Source: Mustela lutreola
Lineage: Eukaryota > Chordata > Mammalia > Carnivora > Mustelidae
Reading direction: 5' to 3'
DNA length: 64,000 nucleotides
NCBI RefSeq assembly: GCF_030435805.1
Contig: NC_081298.1
Coordinates: 26,524,501 to 26,588,500, forward strand
The notes beneath the pieces were generated by a model. That model saw only the letters and a program-made list of their open reading frames with translations, did no database searches and was not told the DNA's origin. Below, in pieces: positions 21,791-33,200 of this stretch. A program made the position numbers and the translations under genes. The first letter of the stretch is position 1. Every line of letters begins with the position of its first letter.

Positions 21791-22030
21791 GATACCGGGC
21801 CACTTGGAGGGGCCACGGGGAGGTGAGATCCCAGCTCAACCTCCAGACTTGCGAGGTGATTCCAGTCACTCCAGTCTTCAAGTTTCCCAGCTGCGGCCCC
21901 CAGAAAGGGGCTGAACCCGCTCGGTCCTGCCCGAATTCCTGACTCACAAAACCTAGAAGCATAATAAAATGATTGTTTTTATGCCACTAAGCTTTGGGCT
22001 GGTTCGTTAGGCAGCCTAGTAACTGGAACG
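21791..22030 (+). mobile_element. Second ancient LTR 3' end
   Basis: 'aagcataataaaatgattgtttttatgccactaagctttgggctgg ... cctagtaactggaac' is the terminal part of a mammal-wide LTR. Decayed fossil. Confidence 0.55.
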
Positions 22031-22359
22031 GCGACCTATCCTAACCTTGAACTTGAACCACATGGAACTGGGGAAAATTGCACACATTGCTGAGCCCAGA
22101 ACTCCCATCCCATCATTAGTATTATTTTTAACTGAACCCTGGTCCGAACAGAAGGGAACACTGCTGAAATTGAAACTGAACAAGTATATTTTTTCAAGCT
22201 GTTGAACCAGATAGAATATTCAAATATTCTTGAGACAGACAGAGTCACGTAGAGAATTCTACCCTAATGCCTTCAACTCTGTATATTTTGATTTGCTTAA
22301 AGCCACATGGTCATGGCAGAATTGAGAGATTTTTAGTGTTTATAAAGCCGCCGGTTCTG

Positions 22360-22573
22360 GGACGCCTGGGTGGCTCAGTTGGTTAAGCGGCTGCCTTCGG
22401 CTCAGGTCATGATCCCAGCATCCTGGGATCGAGTCCCACATCGGGCTCCTTGCTCCGCGGGGAGCCTGCTTCTCCCTCTGACTCTGCCTTCCACTCTGTC
22501 TGCCTGTGCTCGCTCTCATTCACTCTCTCTCTGACAAATAAATAAATAAAAATCTTAAAAAAAAATAAAATAA
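22360..22573 (+). mobile_element. CanSINE with 18-bp target duplication
   Basis: Sense SINE ggacgcctgggtggctcag ... caaataaataaataaaaatctt. Perfect repeats ataaagccgccggttctg at 22342-22359 and 22574-22591 suggest a young insertion. Confidence 0.95.
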
Positions 22574-22599
22574 AATAAAGCCGCCGGTTCTGACACTCT

Positions 22600-23220
22600 T
22601 GACTCTCTTACCCTCCTTCAGAGCGCGCACCCTTTTCGAAGTTTGCCGAATTAAGGAGGCTTGAACCGCCCCTGGAAGATGGGAATTTCCCACCATCCAA
22701 GGACAAGCAGTGTCAGCCTGAACTTGATTACTTGGCTGGGGCGGGAGGGAAGAGACATGGATGGGGGAGGAGGGTCCCCGAGTGGAAGCTTCGTGCCCTT
22801 TTGGCTGGGAAACTGGAACTTTCCATCAAGGCCAGTGATCCTCGGTATTCAAGCAGCCTGTCTGGGGTGTGTCAGGTTCCAGGTGGCCCTCATCTCATCT
22901 GGATCCGGCTGACACACTTTGTGGCCCTCTCCCCCTGCAAGGAGAGGAGGGACTCTGAAGAGACTGGGGGCCCCTCGGGAGACATTCATCTTTCTAGAGC
23001 TTTATCATTTTTTCCATAACAGTACTCTCCCTTCAAGGTGGAAAGTCCCAGCTGGCGGCTGAGGATACTGTCAATGCGCTTTTGTTTTCTGCCCTGTCCC
23101 CAGTCCAGGCAGTGGGGTGCTGGGCAAAGCCACCTCCTCTTTTATCCCAGCCTGCTCTGGACTTGCTGTCCTGACAGCCGGTGGAATGTAGGCAAGCCTT
23201 TAACAAACCACAGACCTCTA
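22600..23220. other. Unique intergenic sequence
   Basis: GC-moderate; no coding features were recognised. Confidence 0.4.
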
Positions 23221-23224
23221 GACG

Positions 23225-23500
23225 TCCCTGGTTCAATCCCTGACTCTGCTATTTGCTAACTGTGCAGCCTTGGTGGGGTCCTGCACATTTCTGTGTTACG
23301 GTTCTCTATCCGAAAACTGGCAATGACCACTCTTGAGGATTTAATGTCTGAAGAGCACTTGGGACAGCACCCAATACACCAGAAGAGTGATGTAATTGCT
23401 TTGCTGTTATTACATGCCTTTGGACAATTCATCTCCTTTCTCTGGGCCTCAGTTTCCCCAACTGTACAATGAAGAAAGCAGTTGCAACCTGACCCGAGTA
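23225..23500 (+). mobile_element. MIR-type SINE sequence
   Basis: 'ggttcaatccctgactctgctatttgctaactgtgcagccttgg' and, further on, 'tctctgggcctcagtttccccaactgtacaatgaag' are sense MIR, probably two pieces. Confidence 0.65.
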
Positions 23501-23849
23501 CAAGTCCTGAGAAACCTTTCTCGGACAAATTTCTTGGTTTTCCTAGCTTCGATCTGTTAATCGGCTCATCTGTTAAATGACACTTATTAAGTAGATGGGT
23601 GTGGTGATAATTAGATGAGAAAATGTGTACCAAGCATGTAGCAAGGGGCCTAGCACATAGAAAGAGCTAAAACAGCATTTTTTTTTTTTTTTTAATGGAT
23701 GAGAAAGAGCTTTCTGAACTCTAATGGGCCATGTCCCTGGGAGGACTATTGTGGTTTTGTCAAATGTTTTTCTAGCCATGCCTTAGTCATAGACTCCTGG
23801 CATTAGAGAGGTCAGGATTGGGAGGGCCACTTTACAGATCAGTTCATCA

Positions 23850-23990
23850 ATCCATTCAACAGATATTTACTGATTGATTACCTACTATGAGCCAGGCACT
23901 GTTGTTGGTGCTGGGGAGAGAGCAGCACTGAGGGCCCTACCTTCATGGGGCTTTTATTCCTATGGGGGAGACAGGCAGTAAATGGGTGAG
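23850..23990 (-). mobile_element. L2 LINE fragment
   Basis: Reverse L2 3' end: 'cattcaacagatatttactgattgattacctactatgagccaggcactg ... cttcatggggctttt'. Confidence 0.8.
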
Positions 23991-24257
23991 TTCATGAACA
24001 TAGGATACAAGTTTACATTCAATCCCTTTATTTTACAGATGGAAAAACTGAGGCCCAAGAGGGGAAGAGATTTTCCTAAAGTCCTCTGGTGTCATAGCAG
24101 GGCAAAGACTTCTAAGCAAGTGTTCTCAGTCCCAGAATATCCTACCCTTAACAAGGCCTGGTTTCCCCAAGGTCTTAAGATACGCTAGTGGGAATCAATA
24201 TGTACTGAATCTTTCTAGACACAGGAACTGTTTTAAGTAGTTTACACATCTTAAGTC

Positions 24258-24455
24258 GTTTTTATTTTTAATTTTTAAAAGATTTTATTTATCCGAGAGA
24301 GAAAGAGAATGCACGTGAGGGGAGGGGCAGAGGGAGAGGGAGAAGTAGACTCCCCACTAAGCAGGGAACCAGACACGGGGCTTGATCCCAGGTCCTTGGG
24401 ATCATGACCTGAGCAGAAGGCAGATGACCAAACAACTGAGCCACCCAGGTGCCCC
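24258..24455 (-). mobile_element. CanSINE
   Basis: Reverse SINE, body gagagaaagagaatgcacgtg, head ending gtgcccc at 24455. Confidence 0.9.
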
Positions 24456-24660
24456 TTATTTTTATTTTTTAAAAGTTTTTATTTATTTATGAGAGAGCAA
24501 GCTAGCACAGGGAGAGAGGCAGGAAGGGTGAGAGGGAAGGGGAGAAGCAGACTCCCCACTAAGCAGGGACTCCAACCTGGGGCTAGATCCAAGGACCCTG
24601 AGATTATGACCTGAGCCAAAGGGGCAGACACCTAAACTGACTGAGCCACGCAGGTGCCCA
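24456..24660 (-). mobile_element. CanSINE, directly abutting the previous one
   Basis: Reverse SINE, tail ttatttttattttttaaaag, body gagagagcaagctagcac, head ending gtgccca. Confidence 0.9.
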
Positions 24661-25059
24661 ACATTTTAAGTCATTTAATCCTCACACTGACCCTGAGGGA
24701 GGGAATTGCCGTGAATCCTGTCTTATAGATGGTAAAGCTAAGAAACAGAGAGATGGAGCACTGAGCACAGACCCTCTGGTTCAGGGCCCATGACCTGCCT
24801 CAATCTCTGAGCTGTCCTGCCGTCCTGGCTGCATTGCTCTTCCTTGCCCTTGACCCTGGTCTGCACTTTTTCCTTCTTTCTTTCCTCCCCTGCTACCCCC
24901 AGTCCTGGTCTCAAGGACTTCTTCCACACTCTGAGTGGCCTGGGGTAAGTGCCCCCACCCCGGCTTTCAGTTTCTCCATTTGCAGACGTTGAGGATTGCA
25001 CTGGATTATCCTCTGGCCCTTCAACGACTACGCTGATTTTCAGCCCCTTTATCAGCTTG

Positions 25060-25225
25060 TAATTATTTTATTCATTTGTTCCCCAGTCTGCTTTCCCCAC
25101 CAGATTGGGGGATGGGTGGCCCCAGGGAGAGCATCCTACTGCTTCCATTCCCATCCGTCTCCCTGGAGCCTGGCACTGTGCCCTGCACTTAGTAGGCCCT
25201 CAATAAATATTTGTGGATGAGGAAA
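25060..25225 (+). mobile_element. L2 LINE 3' end
   Basis: 'ggcactgtgccctgcacttagtaggccctcaataaatatttgtggatgag' is the sense L2 terminus. Confidence 0.8.
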
Positions 25226-26620
25226 GGAAGGGATGACAGCAATTACTTGCAGTTTTCTCCAAACCAGCTCCTGTGCTCTCTCCCTGGCCCCTCTTCCTTT
25301 CTCAGCCTGTGGGGCCCCTTCCCTCCCTGCCTCCCTCCCTCTCACCTCCCAGGGCCGACTCAGGCCCTCATCCGGCCTGCATTTTTCCGGGTTTGATATC
25401 ATTTTTTCCACTCCCGGGCTGCTGCTGGCTGCCTCTGCCAACTTTCCATAACTATAGCCCCTCCCCCACGACTGCAGGCCAGGGACAGCTTGGGGTGGGG
25501 GAAGACCTCCCCTCCTCCTCCCTTCCCCAAACTGGAGTTAGGATGGGTAAATAATGCCAGCAGTGCCCAGGTGGCAAGACTGGGGGCTTGAGGACAGAGG
25601 GTATGGCCCATCTGCCCAGGCTCCCGTCTTCTTTGGCACCGTGGTCCTGGTGGCTGAGGCATGTGGGCGGACAGCTGGTTGGGGGCAGGGGTGTCAGGCC
25701 TCAGGGACATGATGGTCCAAACCATTTGCATCTTGTTCTCTCAAAGCAGTGACACCCCTTTTCCCCTTCAGCTGGAAACTCCTGACCTGACCCCTAAGGC
25801 CCAGCCCTAGCCTCACAGCCCCAGCCAGGCCAGATGCCTCACTACCTCGTACTTCCTGCACAGACAAAGGAGGAGGCTGGGCCCTGGGGTCCAGTCCTCA
25901 CCCTCTCTGGCTGGGTGACCGTGGGATGCTCACTTCCCTTCGATGGGCTTCAGTTTCCATATCAGAAAAATGAGTGAGATGGATGAAATGGGCTGGCTGT
26001 CTTGGAGATTAGTCGATTGAGTTTCACGGGGCTAGCATTCCCCTCTGTTTTAAATTACAAGCAAACCTGTGTTTGAAAGTTCATTTCCCTGGAATGCTAT
26101 AGCTTTTGGTCACATTCTCCGAGAGGACTGTGGATAGGGCACAGACTCCAGCCTGACAAGCCGGGGCTGGAATCCTGACAACTTCCCTTATAGTAGCTCT
26201 ATGATCTTTGAGTATGAACCGTCACCATCCTGTGCCTCTAATTTTCTAATTAGTACACAGGGTTTGTGAAGACTAGTTACTAGTTGTGACAGCTTAAACC
26301 ACAGCTCCTAAAAAACAAGAGCTACTCTATTGTGAGGATGAATGCTGAGATTCCTTCCAAATAAGATTTTATGAACTTATAATCTAAGAAATGGGTTGAT
26401 GAATTGTGGTTGTCTGTGCACCACTGGGTCTCCCACAAAGACCGGCGCCAGGGGCCATGCCCAGTGGTTGGGAGAAAGGCCTGAACATGCAACCCGTCCA
26501 GTGATTTGATTGACTGACCTTGAATCCAGGTCAGCAGGCTAACCCAGTCTGCAGCCAGTGTAGATGGGACAGTGGGATGTGGAGATGCCTGGAAGAGCCC
26601 AAAAGAAGAGGTCTGGGCAT
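25226..26620. other. Intergenic region downstream of REM1, GC-rich with MIR pieces
   Basis: 25250-25870 is C/T-rich unique sequence. Sense MIR pieces lie at about 25890-26000 and 26125-26280. No exon was recognised. A long noncoding RNA (human LINC00028) maps between REM1 and HM13, but I cannot recognise its sequence here. Confidence 0.45.
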
Positions 26621-26646
26621 TCAGACTGGATACCCTTCTGGTCTGG

Positions 26647-26652
26647 TTTATT
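26647..26652 (-). terminator. REM1: REM1 polyadenylation signal
   Basis: AATAAA on the minus strand, about 310 bases beyond the REM1 stop codon. It is the first canonical signal downstream, so the 3' end is probably about 26620-26635. Confidence 0.7.
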
Positions 26653-26960
26653 AAGGGGAGTTGGCCAGAGCCCAGGGACAAAGATTTTTACAAAAAGGCT
26701 TGCGGCGCATAAAAACAAAAACAAAAACCTACTCTGTGTCCACTTTGAGGCTTCGGTCCCATAGTCTGTCTACTGCTTCCCCGGGCGGAGGGGTGCCTGA
26801 AGCTGCGGCTCGGGGAGATGCTCCAGCCCTCGGGGCAGCGGGCAGGCACCGCCCACTGTGCAGACTCCAGGCAACTACGTCGTGGCCTCTCGATGGCATC
26901 GGTGGAGCTCAGATTGCGGCCCAGTGTTCCGCTAGCCCTGGGGGCGAGGGGCACGCGGCT

Positions 26961-27232
26961 TCAGAGCACCGCCAGGTTGTGGCAAGACTTGGAGCGGGCC
27001 TTGAGTGCCCGACGGCTGGCGCTGCGGGCCGTCAGGCGGGCCAGGAAGCGACGAGCCCGCTGGCCCAGGCTCGCCCGCCTTCTGGGGGCTGATGTCTCGG
27101 GGGCCGCGCTGTCCCGGCGGCGCAAGCGCAATTGGCGCACCACGCCCTCGAAGAGCTCGGCCACGTTGTGCTGCAGCGTGGCCGATGTCTCGATGAATTT
27201 GCAGTCGAACACCACTGCGCAGGCGCGGCCCT
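26961..27232 (-). CDS. REM1: REM1 coding exon 4 (last) with C-terminal tail
   Basis: 272 bases, residues 209-298 and stop. It carries ETSA (G5), the helix NVAELFEGVVRQLRLRRR, a basic calmodulin-binding-like stretch rich in arginine and alanine, and the terminal SKSCHNLAVL. Acceptor CCCCTCAG. The exon is CG-rich, which creates long but meaningless frames on the plus strand. Confidence 0.96.
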
Positions 27233-30200
27233 CTGAGGGGCGGGGTCAGGCGGGCCAGGTAGAGGGGGACATAAAGGTAGGAAGAGTTGTGTTTAGTCTC
27301 AAGCTAAGCGCTTTTTCTTTTGGTCCTACCTTGTGCTGGGTACCAGGGGAGTCGGAGGTAAATGAGACCTGGCTCTGAGGAGTTAGTTCACAGGCTAGTG
27401 ACTGATACTGGGAGCAGAATGAGGCTGGGAAGACAGGCTGGGAAGGGGCTTGAAGGCCAGGTAAGGGGTCTGAGTTGTGCATCAGGGTTATCTGGGGGAG
27501 CTTGTTAAAATGCAGATTCCTGAACCCACCGGCAAGATCTGATTCGGTAGGTTTGGGATGAGGTCGGTGAACCAGAGTTTTACAAAATCTCCTGGGGATT
27601 ATGCTGGGGAGTATGGGGCTGTCTGCTCACAAAGCATATGGTCTTCCATCTTCAGAAAGCCATTAGGCAGGGAGACAGGGGCCTGGGTTCTAGTCCTTAG
27701 ATGCTGGTGACCCCGTGGAACTGGCTTATACGCTCTGGCTCTCAGTTTCCTTCATTTTTAGATTTTGCCCCGCAAGAAGGGCTATTTTGAGATCTTTCTG
27801 GGGTCCCATACGATATTATGAAACATATTGAAATATTCCCTACCCCACTTTGAGTACAAATTATCTGTAACTAAACGTTTTGGTTTGTAGTTGTCAGCTG
27901 CCACAATATTGTATATTGTAGATGATTAAAGTTTTGTGAAATTTTAATTTGCAACTTTCTCATGGTGTTTTGGAGCTAATAATTGTTTCAGAACCCAGAT
28001 GTAAGCCTTTGGAGAGCTTATAGGCACCGGGCCTCTCATGCCTGGTGGATAGTATCTCTGACTAAGGGCATGGGAGAACCATAGGGGGATTTTTTTCCCC
28101 CCATAGGGGAATTTTTAAGCAAATTAGTGACTAAAGCAAAGGAGTGACAATGTCAGATATGGTTTTAGAAAACTCTTGACAGCTGGTAAGGAGAAAGGAT
28201 TGAACGGGGAGAGAGAAGTACAGGGGCTGACCCAGGCTAAGGTGGAGATGCCAGGATGGGGCAGAGATTGTGAGCACAGGGGGAAGGGAACGAGGGGTTA
28301 AGGGCGGTGGACCTGACAGGATTTGGAGGCTGGTTTGGAGGAGTGGGAGAGGAAGCAAGAATAGTTCCTAGCTTTCAGGCTTAGGCATGTAGATGCGTGA
28401 TGGGGGCGAGGGTGGGGTGACAATCCCTGAGATGGAGGGCACAGGAGGAGGAGCAGTGACAGCAGATTGAGAGGAAGCTGGGGAAGGAGGGTGGAGTGGA
28501 GGGCTCACCTTCCACGGAGACTTCCCGGCAGCGTGCCAGGTCAGCCTTGTTGCCCACCAGGATGATAGGCACGTGGTCTGCTTGATGTGTGCGCCGCAGC
28601 TGAATGCGGAGCTCAGAGGCACTCTCGAAGCTGCCTCTGTCCGCGATGGAGTACACAATGACATAGGCGCTGCCCACCTCCAGGCACGAATCCTGGCTCC
28701 AGTTTTCATCCTGCAACAGAGCGACCCCAGGCCCATTCTCCAAGGGTACCTACCTCTCAGCCAGAGGGCCCTGGCTGAGAAAGGTGGGGCTGGAATGGTC
28801 TGATGGGGGCGCTGGGGCTGAGGTTTTACTCTGGACAGGTGGGGGACAAATTCTGCCATTATTCTGTGTCACCTTGGGTAAACCACTAGTCCTCTCTGAG
28901 CCTTGGTTTCTCTGTATGGAAAGCTGGGCTAATAATACCTCACTACATTTTCTCATTCATTGATTGCTTCTGGAGGCCGGGCACTGGAGTCAAAAGATTT
29001 CTTGGTTTCCCCTTCCCGCTAAGGAGGGTTCAGCTCTTCTGTCTGGTTTCTGAGAAGGGTTCAGCCTTGCTAGACAGTTCTTGTGGCCTTCTGCAGTCCA
29101 ATTAAGAGACAAAGTGGGGGTGCCTGGGTGGCTCGGTGGGTTAAGCATCTGACTCTTGATTTTGGCTCAGGTCATGGTTTCGGGGTTATGGGATCAAGGC
29201 ACACATTAGGCTTCATGCTCAATGCGGAGTCTGCTAGAGATTCTTCCTCCCTTTCCCTTTGCCCCTCCCCCACTAACTACGTCTCTAAATGAATAAACAC
29301 ATAAATAACCAAACAAAATCTTTTACTACACAGGCGCTTTAACCAACTAAGCCACAGAGCCTCACCCAAACAAAATCTTTTAAAAAGAGAGGCAAAAGGA
29401 AGGGGGAGAAGTGAGAAGGGAGGCTGATTTCAAGGGGAGGCATTTTCCAGGCCAGTGTTGAAGAGAGAAGTGGAGGAGCAACTGTGGAATGTAAGGGAAG
29501 GGGTGGGAGAGGCGGGTATTTTTTTTTTTTTTCTGTTAAGATTTTATTTATTTATTTGACACAGAGAGAGGCAGCGAAAGCAGGAACATAAGCAGGGGGA
29601 GGGGAAGACAGAGAAGCAGGTTTCCCAATGAGCAGGGACTTAATCCCAGGACACTGGGATCATGACCTGAGCCAAAGGCAGGCACTTAATGACTGAGCCA
29701 CCCAGGTGCCCCAAGGTGGAGTATTTAAGAAGCAGAGTCCTTGCAAGTTCTTTGACAAGGAAGGGGAGAACTGGAGCAATTTTGATATGCTGTTTTGGGT
29801 GGCAGTCTTTTGTCAGGGACAGCATGCTGAGACTGGACCAGCTGGGTGACAACTTTACAAGTGTTTAGTAAGACACCGTTCCTATCTTCCAAAAGCTCAT
29901 GGGCTGGAAGGGAGGCCCTCGAAGTCAAGAATTTTGATGCCCTGTGATAAGTAGCATTAAGAGTCAGAAGCACGTGGCTGGAGGAGCCATGGGGGATGAG
30001 GGGAGGAGATCAGAAAAAATCAACCTGGTACAGTGTGGGGAGGGCATAAGAGCGGACCTGGGGAGTAGGGTTTGAGGGAATGAACAGGAGAGGACAGTAG
30101 ACCAGGGGTAGGAAATACTGAGTGTGGCAGAGGCACTGTTTTTGAGGGGGCAAGAAGCCAGAAGAATTTTCTGATAACCCAGTAAGATGGTTGAGTAGGA

Positions 30201-33200
30201 AAGCATCAGATCAATGGTCAACACACTGTCAAAGAGATTAAGTTCTCCACAGCCTGGCTGACCCTTCCCCAGGCCAAATAACCATGGGCTGAGTCAGATG
30301 GATGTTGAGTTCTTTATCTTACTAGGTGAGTAAGATGTGAGTTCTTATCTTACTATCTTACAGGTTCCTTCCTCCCTCTGGGTCTTTTTCCCTATCTGTA
30401 GTTTCCCTATCTGTAGGGTTTCCCTATCTGTATAGTTTCCCTATCTGTAGAAAGAAAGTGTGTGGCTTAAGGATTCATTGATTCATTGCACAGATGTTTA
30501 TGAAGGATTTGCTATGAGTTAGGATCACAGAAGCCCATTGGAACATGGATCTGTGGGTAGAACTCGGGGGGGGGGTGTGTGATTAGAAATATAGGTTACA
30601 GGACCCCATTTTTGTAGGTTCTTATTCATTAGGTCTGGGGGTGAGACCTGAGAATTTAATTTTTTAAAAAGGTTATTTATTTATTTATTTGAGAGAGAAA
30701 GTGAGAGAGCATGTGAGTTGGGGGGAGGAGGAGCACAGGGAGAGGGAGAGAAAGAATCTCAAGCAGACTCCCCGCTGAGCCTGAAGCCCTATGGGGCTCC
30801 ATCTCACATCCCATGAGATCGTGACCTGAGCCAAAATCAAGAGTCTGGCGCTTAACTGACTGAGTCACCCAGGTGCCCCAGATATTTGATTTTTTTATAT
30901 TCTCCAGGTGACCCTGATGGTCAGGCCAGCTAGGGCACTACTGCAGATCCTGACTCTCTCTCTCTCTTTTTTTAAGATTTTATTTATTTATTTGACAGAG
31001 AGAGAGAGCGAGAGAGGGAACATAAGCAGGGGGAGTGGGAGAGGGAGAATCAGGCTTTCCACTGAGCAGGGAGCCCGATGTGGGGCTTGATCCCAGGACC
31101 CTGGGATCATGATCTGAGCCGAAGGCAGACGCTTAACGACTGAGTCACCAGGCACCTCAAGATCCTGCCTCTCTGACCAAAGGGGCCCATCTATCGAAAG
31201 GATGGATGCTTATTCTGGTGGCACCGCTACTGCACGGACCCTCTACGGAAATTACCTCCACCATCACCAGTCAGGGAAATTGGTTCAGTTTCCCCATTTT
31301 GCTTGTAGGAAGTCCAAGGGCCAAAGGAGAAGAGAAAACATTCTCAAGTCCATAAAGCCAGCTGGGCACAGAATTCCAGTTCCAGTACTCTTCCTCCCTG
31401 GTCTCCCAAATCGTACTCCCAGGCTGATGACTTTCCTTAATTCACTGGACTCTGCCCACTGTATTTTCAACTGCATTCAAAAAGTGACCCCCTCACTCCT
31501 CACCAGCCTGTGACCTCCATGAGGCCAAGCGACATGTCTGTCCTACTCACTGCTGGGTCTTCAGTGTCCTGGCCCATGATTCATACTCAGCCAGTGTTTC
31601 TTGGTGAATGAATGAGTGAAGGACTAAAACCCTAGCTGAAGGCTCAGAAGGTGATGTACCCAGAGGGGATGGAAAGGGACAGTCCTGGTGCATAAGAGTA
31701 CAGGATCGGGGGCATATAGATCTGGGTTCGAATCTCACTTGCTCTCTGAGCTTTGATTTCCTTGTCAGCAGGAGGGGATCAGAATACTCACCTATTGTAT
31801 TTGTTTTGACTGAACGTCTTAATACATATATCCAGCGCTTAGCACAGGGGCTGACACTTGAAGGGTACTCCATAAATGTCACCGGCTGCTAGGAGGACCA
31901 TCATCATCGTTATCATGCTCATTTGGAGCTGGGTGTCCTTTTATCCTCGTGGAAAGGAATCAGACTCTTAGCATCTTTCCTACCCTTCCCGCCTATCACT
32001 GGAGCTCTCAGCCATTCTTGTCAATCACAGAACAGTGCCCTCCTAAGCCCCACCCTATAGGCGTGGCCTCCCAGCATGTTAGGGGCGGGGCCTACCCTTT
32101 ATGGAGATAGGCTCCCAGGTGATTTTTATATCTTTCTCTCTGCTTGGTTGTATTTCTTCAAAGTTCTACAATGAGCATGTATTATCTGCATAGCAAGACA
32201 AAGGAAAACTCAAACAAGGTAAGAAAAGAGTAACAAGGGGCATATCCCTCCCTGCCTGTTGTTTTCTTCCTACTCTGGAACCCGGTAGGGGAGGACATCC
32301 TTTGGTTTCCTTCCTTACTAGCTACCAAGTTATGAGGAATAAGAATGATCATAATTTACATTTCTTCACCTATGTTCAGCATTGCTGCATGCTCCAAACT
32401 GTGGTCACCGCTGTGAAATTGGTTAAGAACTTTTAAAAAAAAACCAGCTGGTAAGGAAGGCAGGAATGATTAACCCATTTATCAGGTGGGAAAACAGGGT
32501 GATGAGTCAGTTGCACAAAGTCACACGACTGGTAAGGAAGAGAAAGGTGTGGGGGGTTACCTTCAGGCACTTTGGTGCTAAACGCAGTGTTCCTCTGCAC
32601 TGTGCGTGTAGGGGGGCAGTGGGATGAGGGTGCTGAAGATGAGGTGGAGGTGTTTGCACATCCTGGAATGGCTGCAGAGGGGATCAGTGGAGTGAGAAAA
32701 GGACTTGGGGTCATGAGGTTCTTCTGCCTTTGCTGCAAAGGCCGCTTGGAAGCTGTGGGTTTTGGGGGCTGCTGAGGATGGCCTCGCCCTGTTCCTGCTG
32801 TTTCGTGTCCTAGGAGGGGACAGGAGTCTAGTACCAAGCTCAGCATCCCTCCCCCCAAGTCCTGCTTACCCGTTTCTCAGCCTCCCAGGTGTCCATGACC
32901 ACGAGTGTGGTATCCTCTCCATCCACCGTGAGGGTCCTCTCGTACACATCTTCTGCAATCGAGGAAAGAGCCAGATCTCAGGGAGGAGGGGCAGGCGTGG
33001 GGAAGGTGTGGCCCCTCTAGTTCGCTTTCTGGTTACAGTGCCCCCCCCCCGCCGCCCCACTTGTGCTCCACACTTGATTGCTCCACACTTGTCTCTCCTG
33101 ATAGGTCAAGAAGCTCCACGAGGAGCCCATGTTTCCCCAGCTCCCAGCATCATATCTGGCGTGTAGTAGGGGCTGAGAAAGCTTTTGCCAGTTTGGTTGA

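Larger units (their letters stand above)
24210..24760 (-). mobile_element. MIR SINE split by two CanSINEs
   Basis: Reverse MIR begins 'aggaactgttttaagtagtttacacatcttaagtc' and resumes after two SINEs with 'ttaagtcatttaatcctcacactgaccctgagggaggg'. Confidence 0.75.

Noticed and set aside
26661-27378. Plus-strand frames of 143 and 186 codons opposite REM1
   Set aside because: Antisense shadows of the GC-rich last REM1 exon; no homology or splice context.
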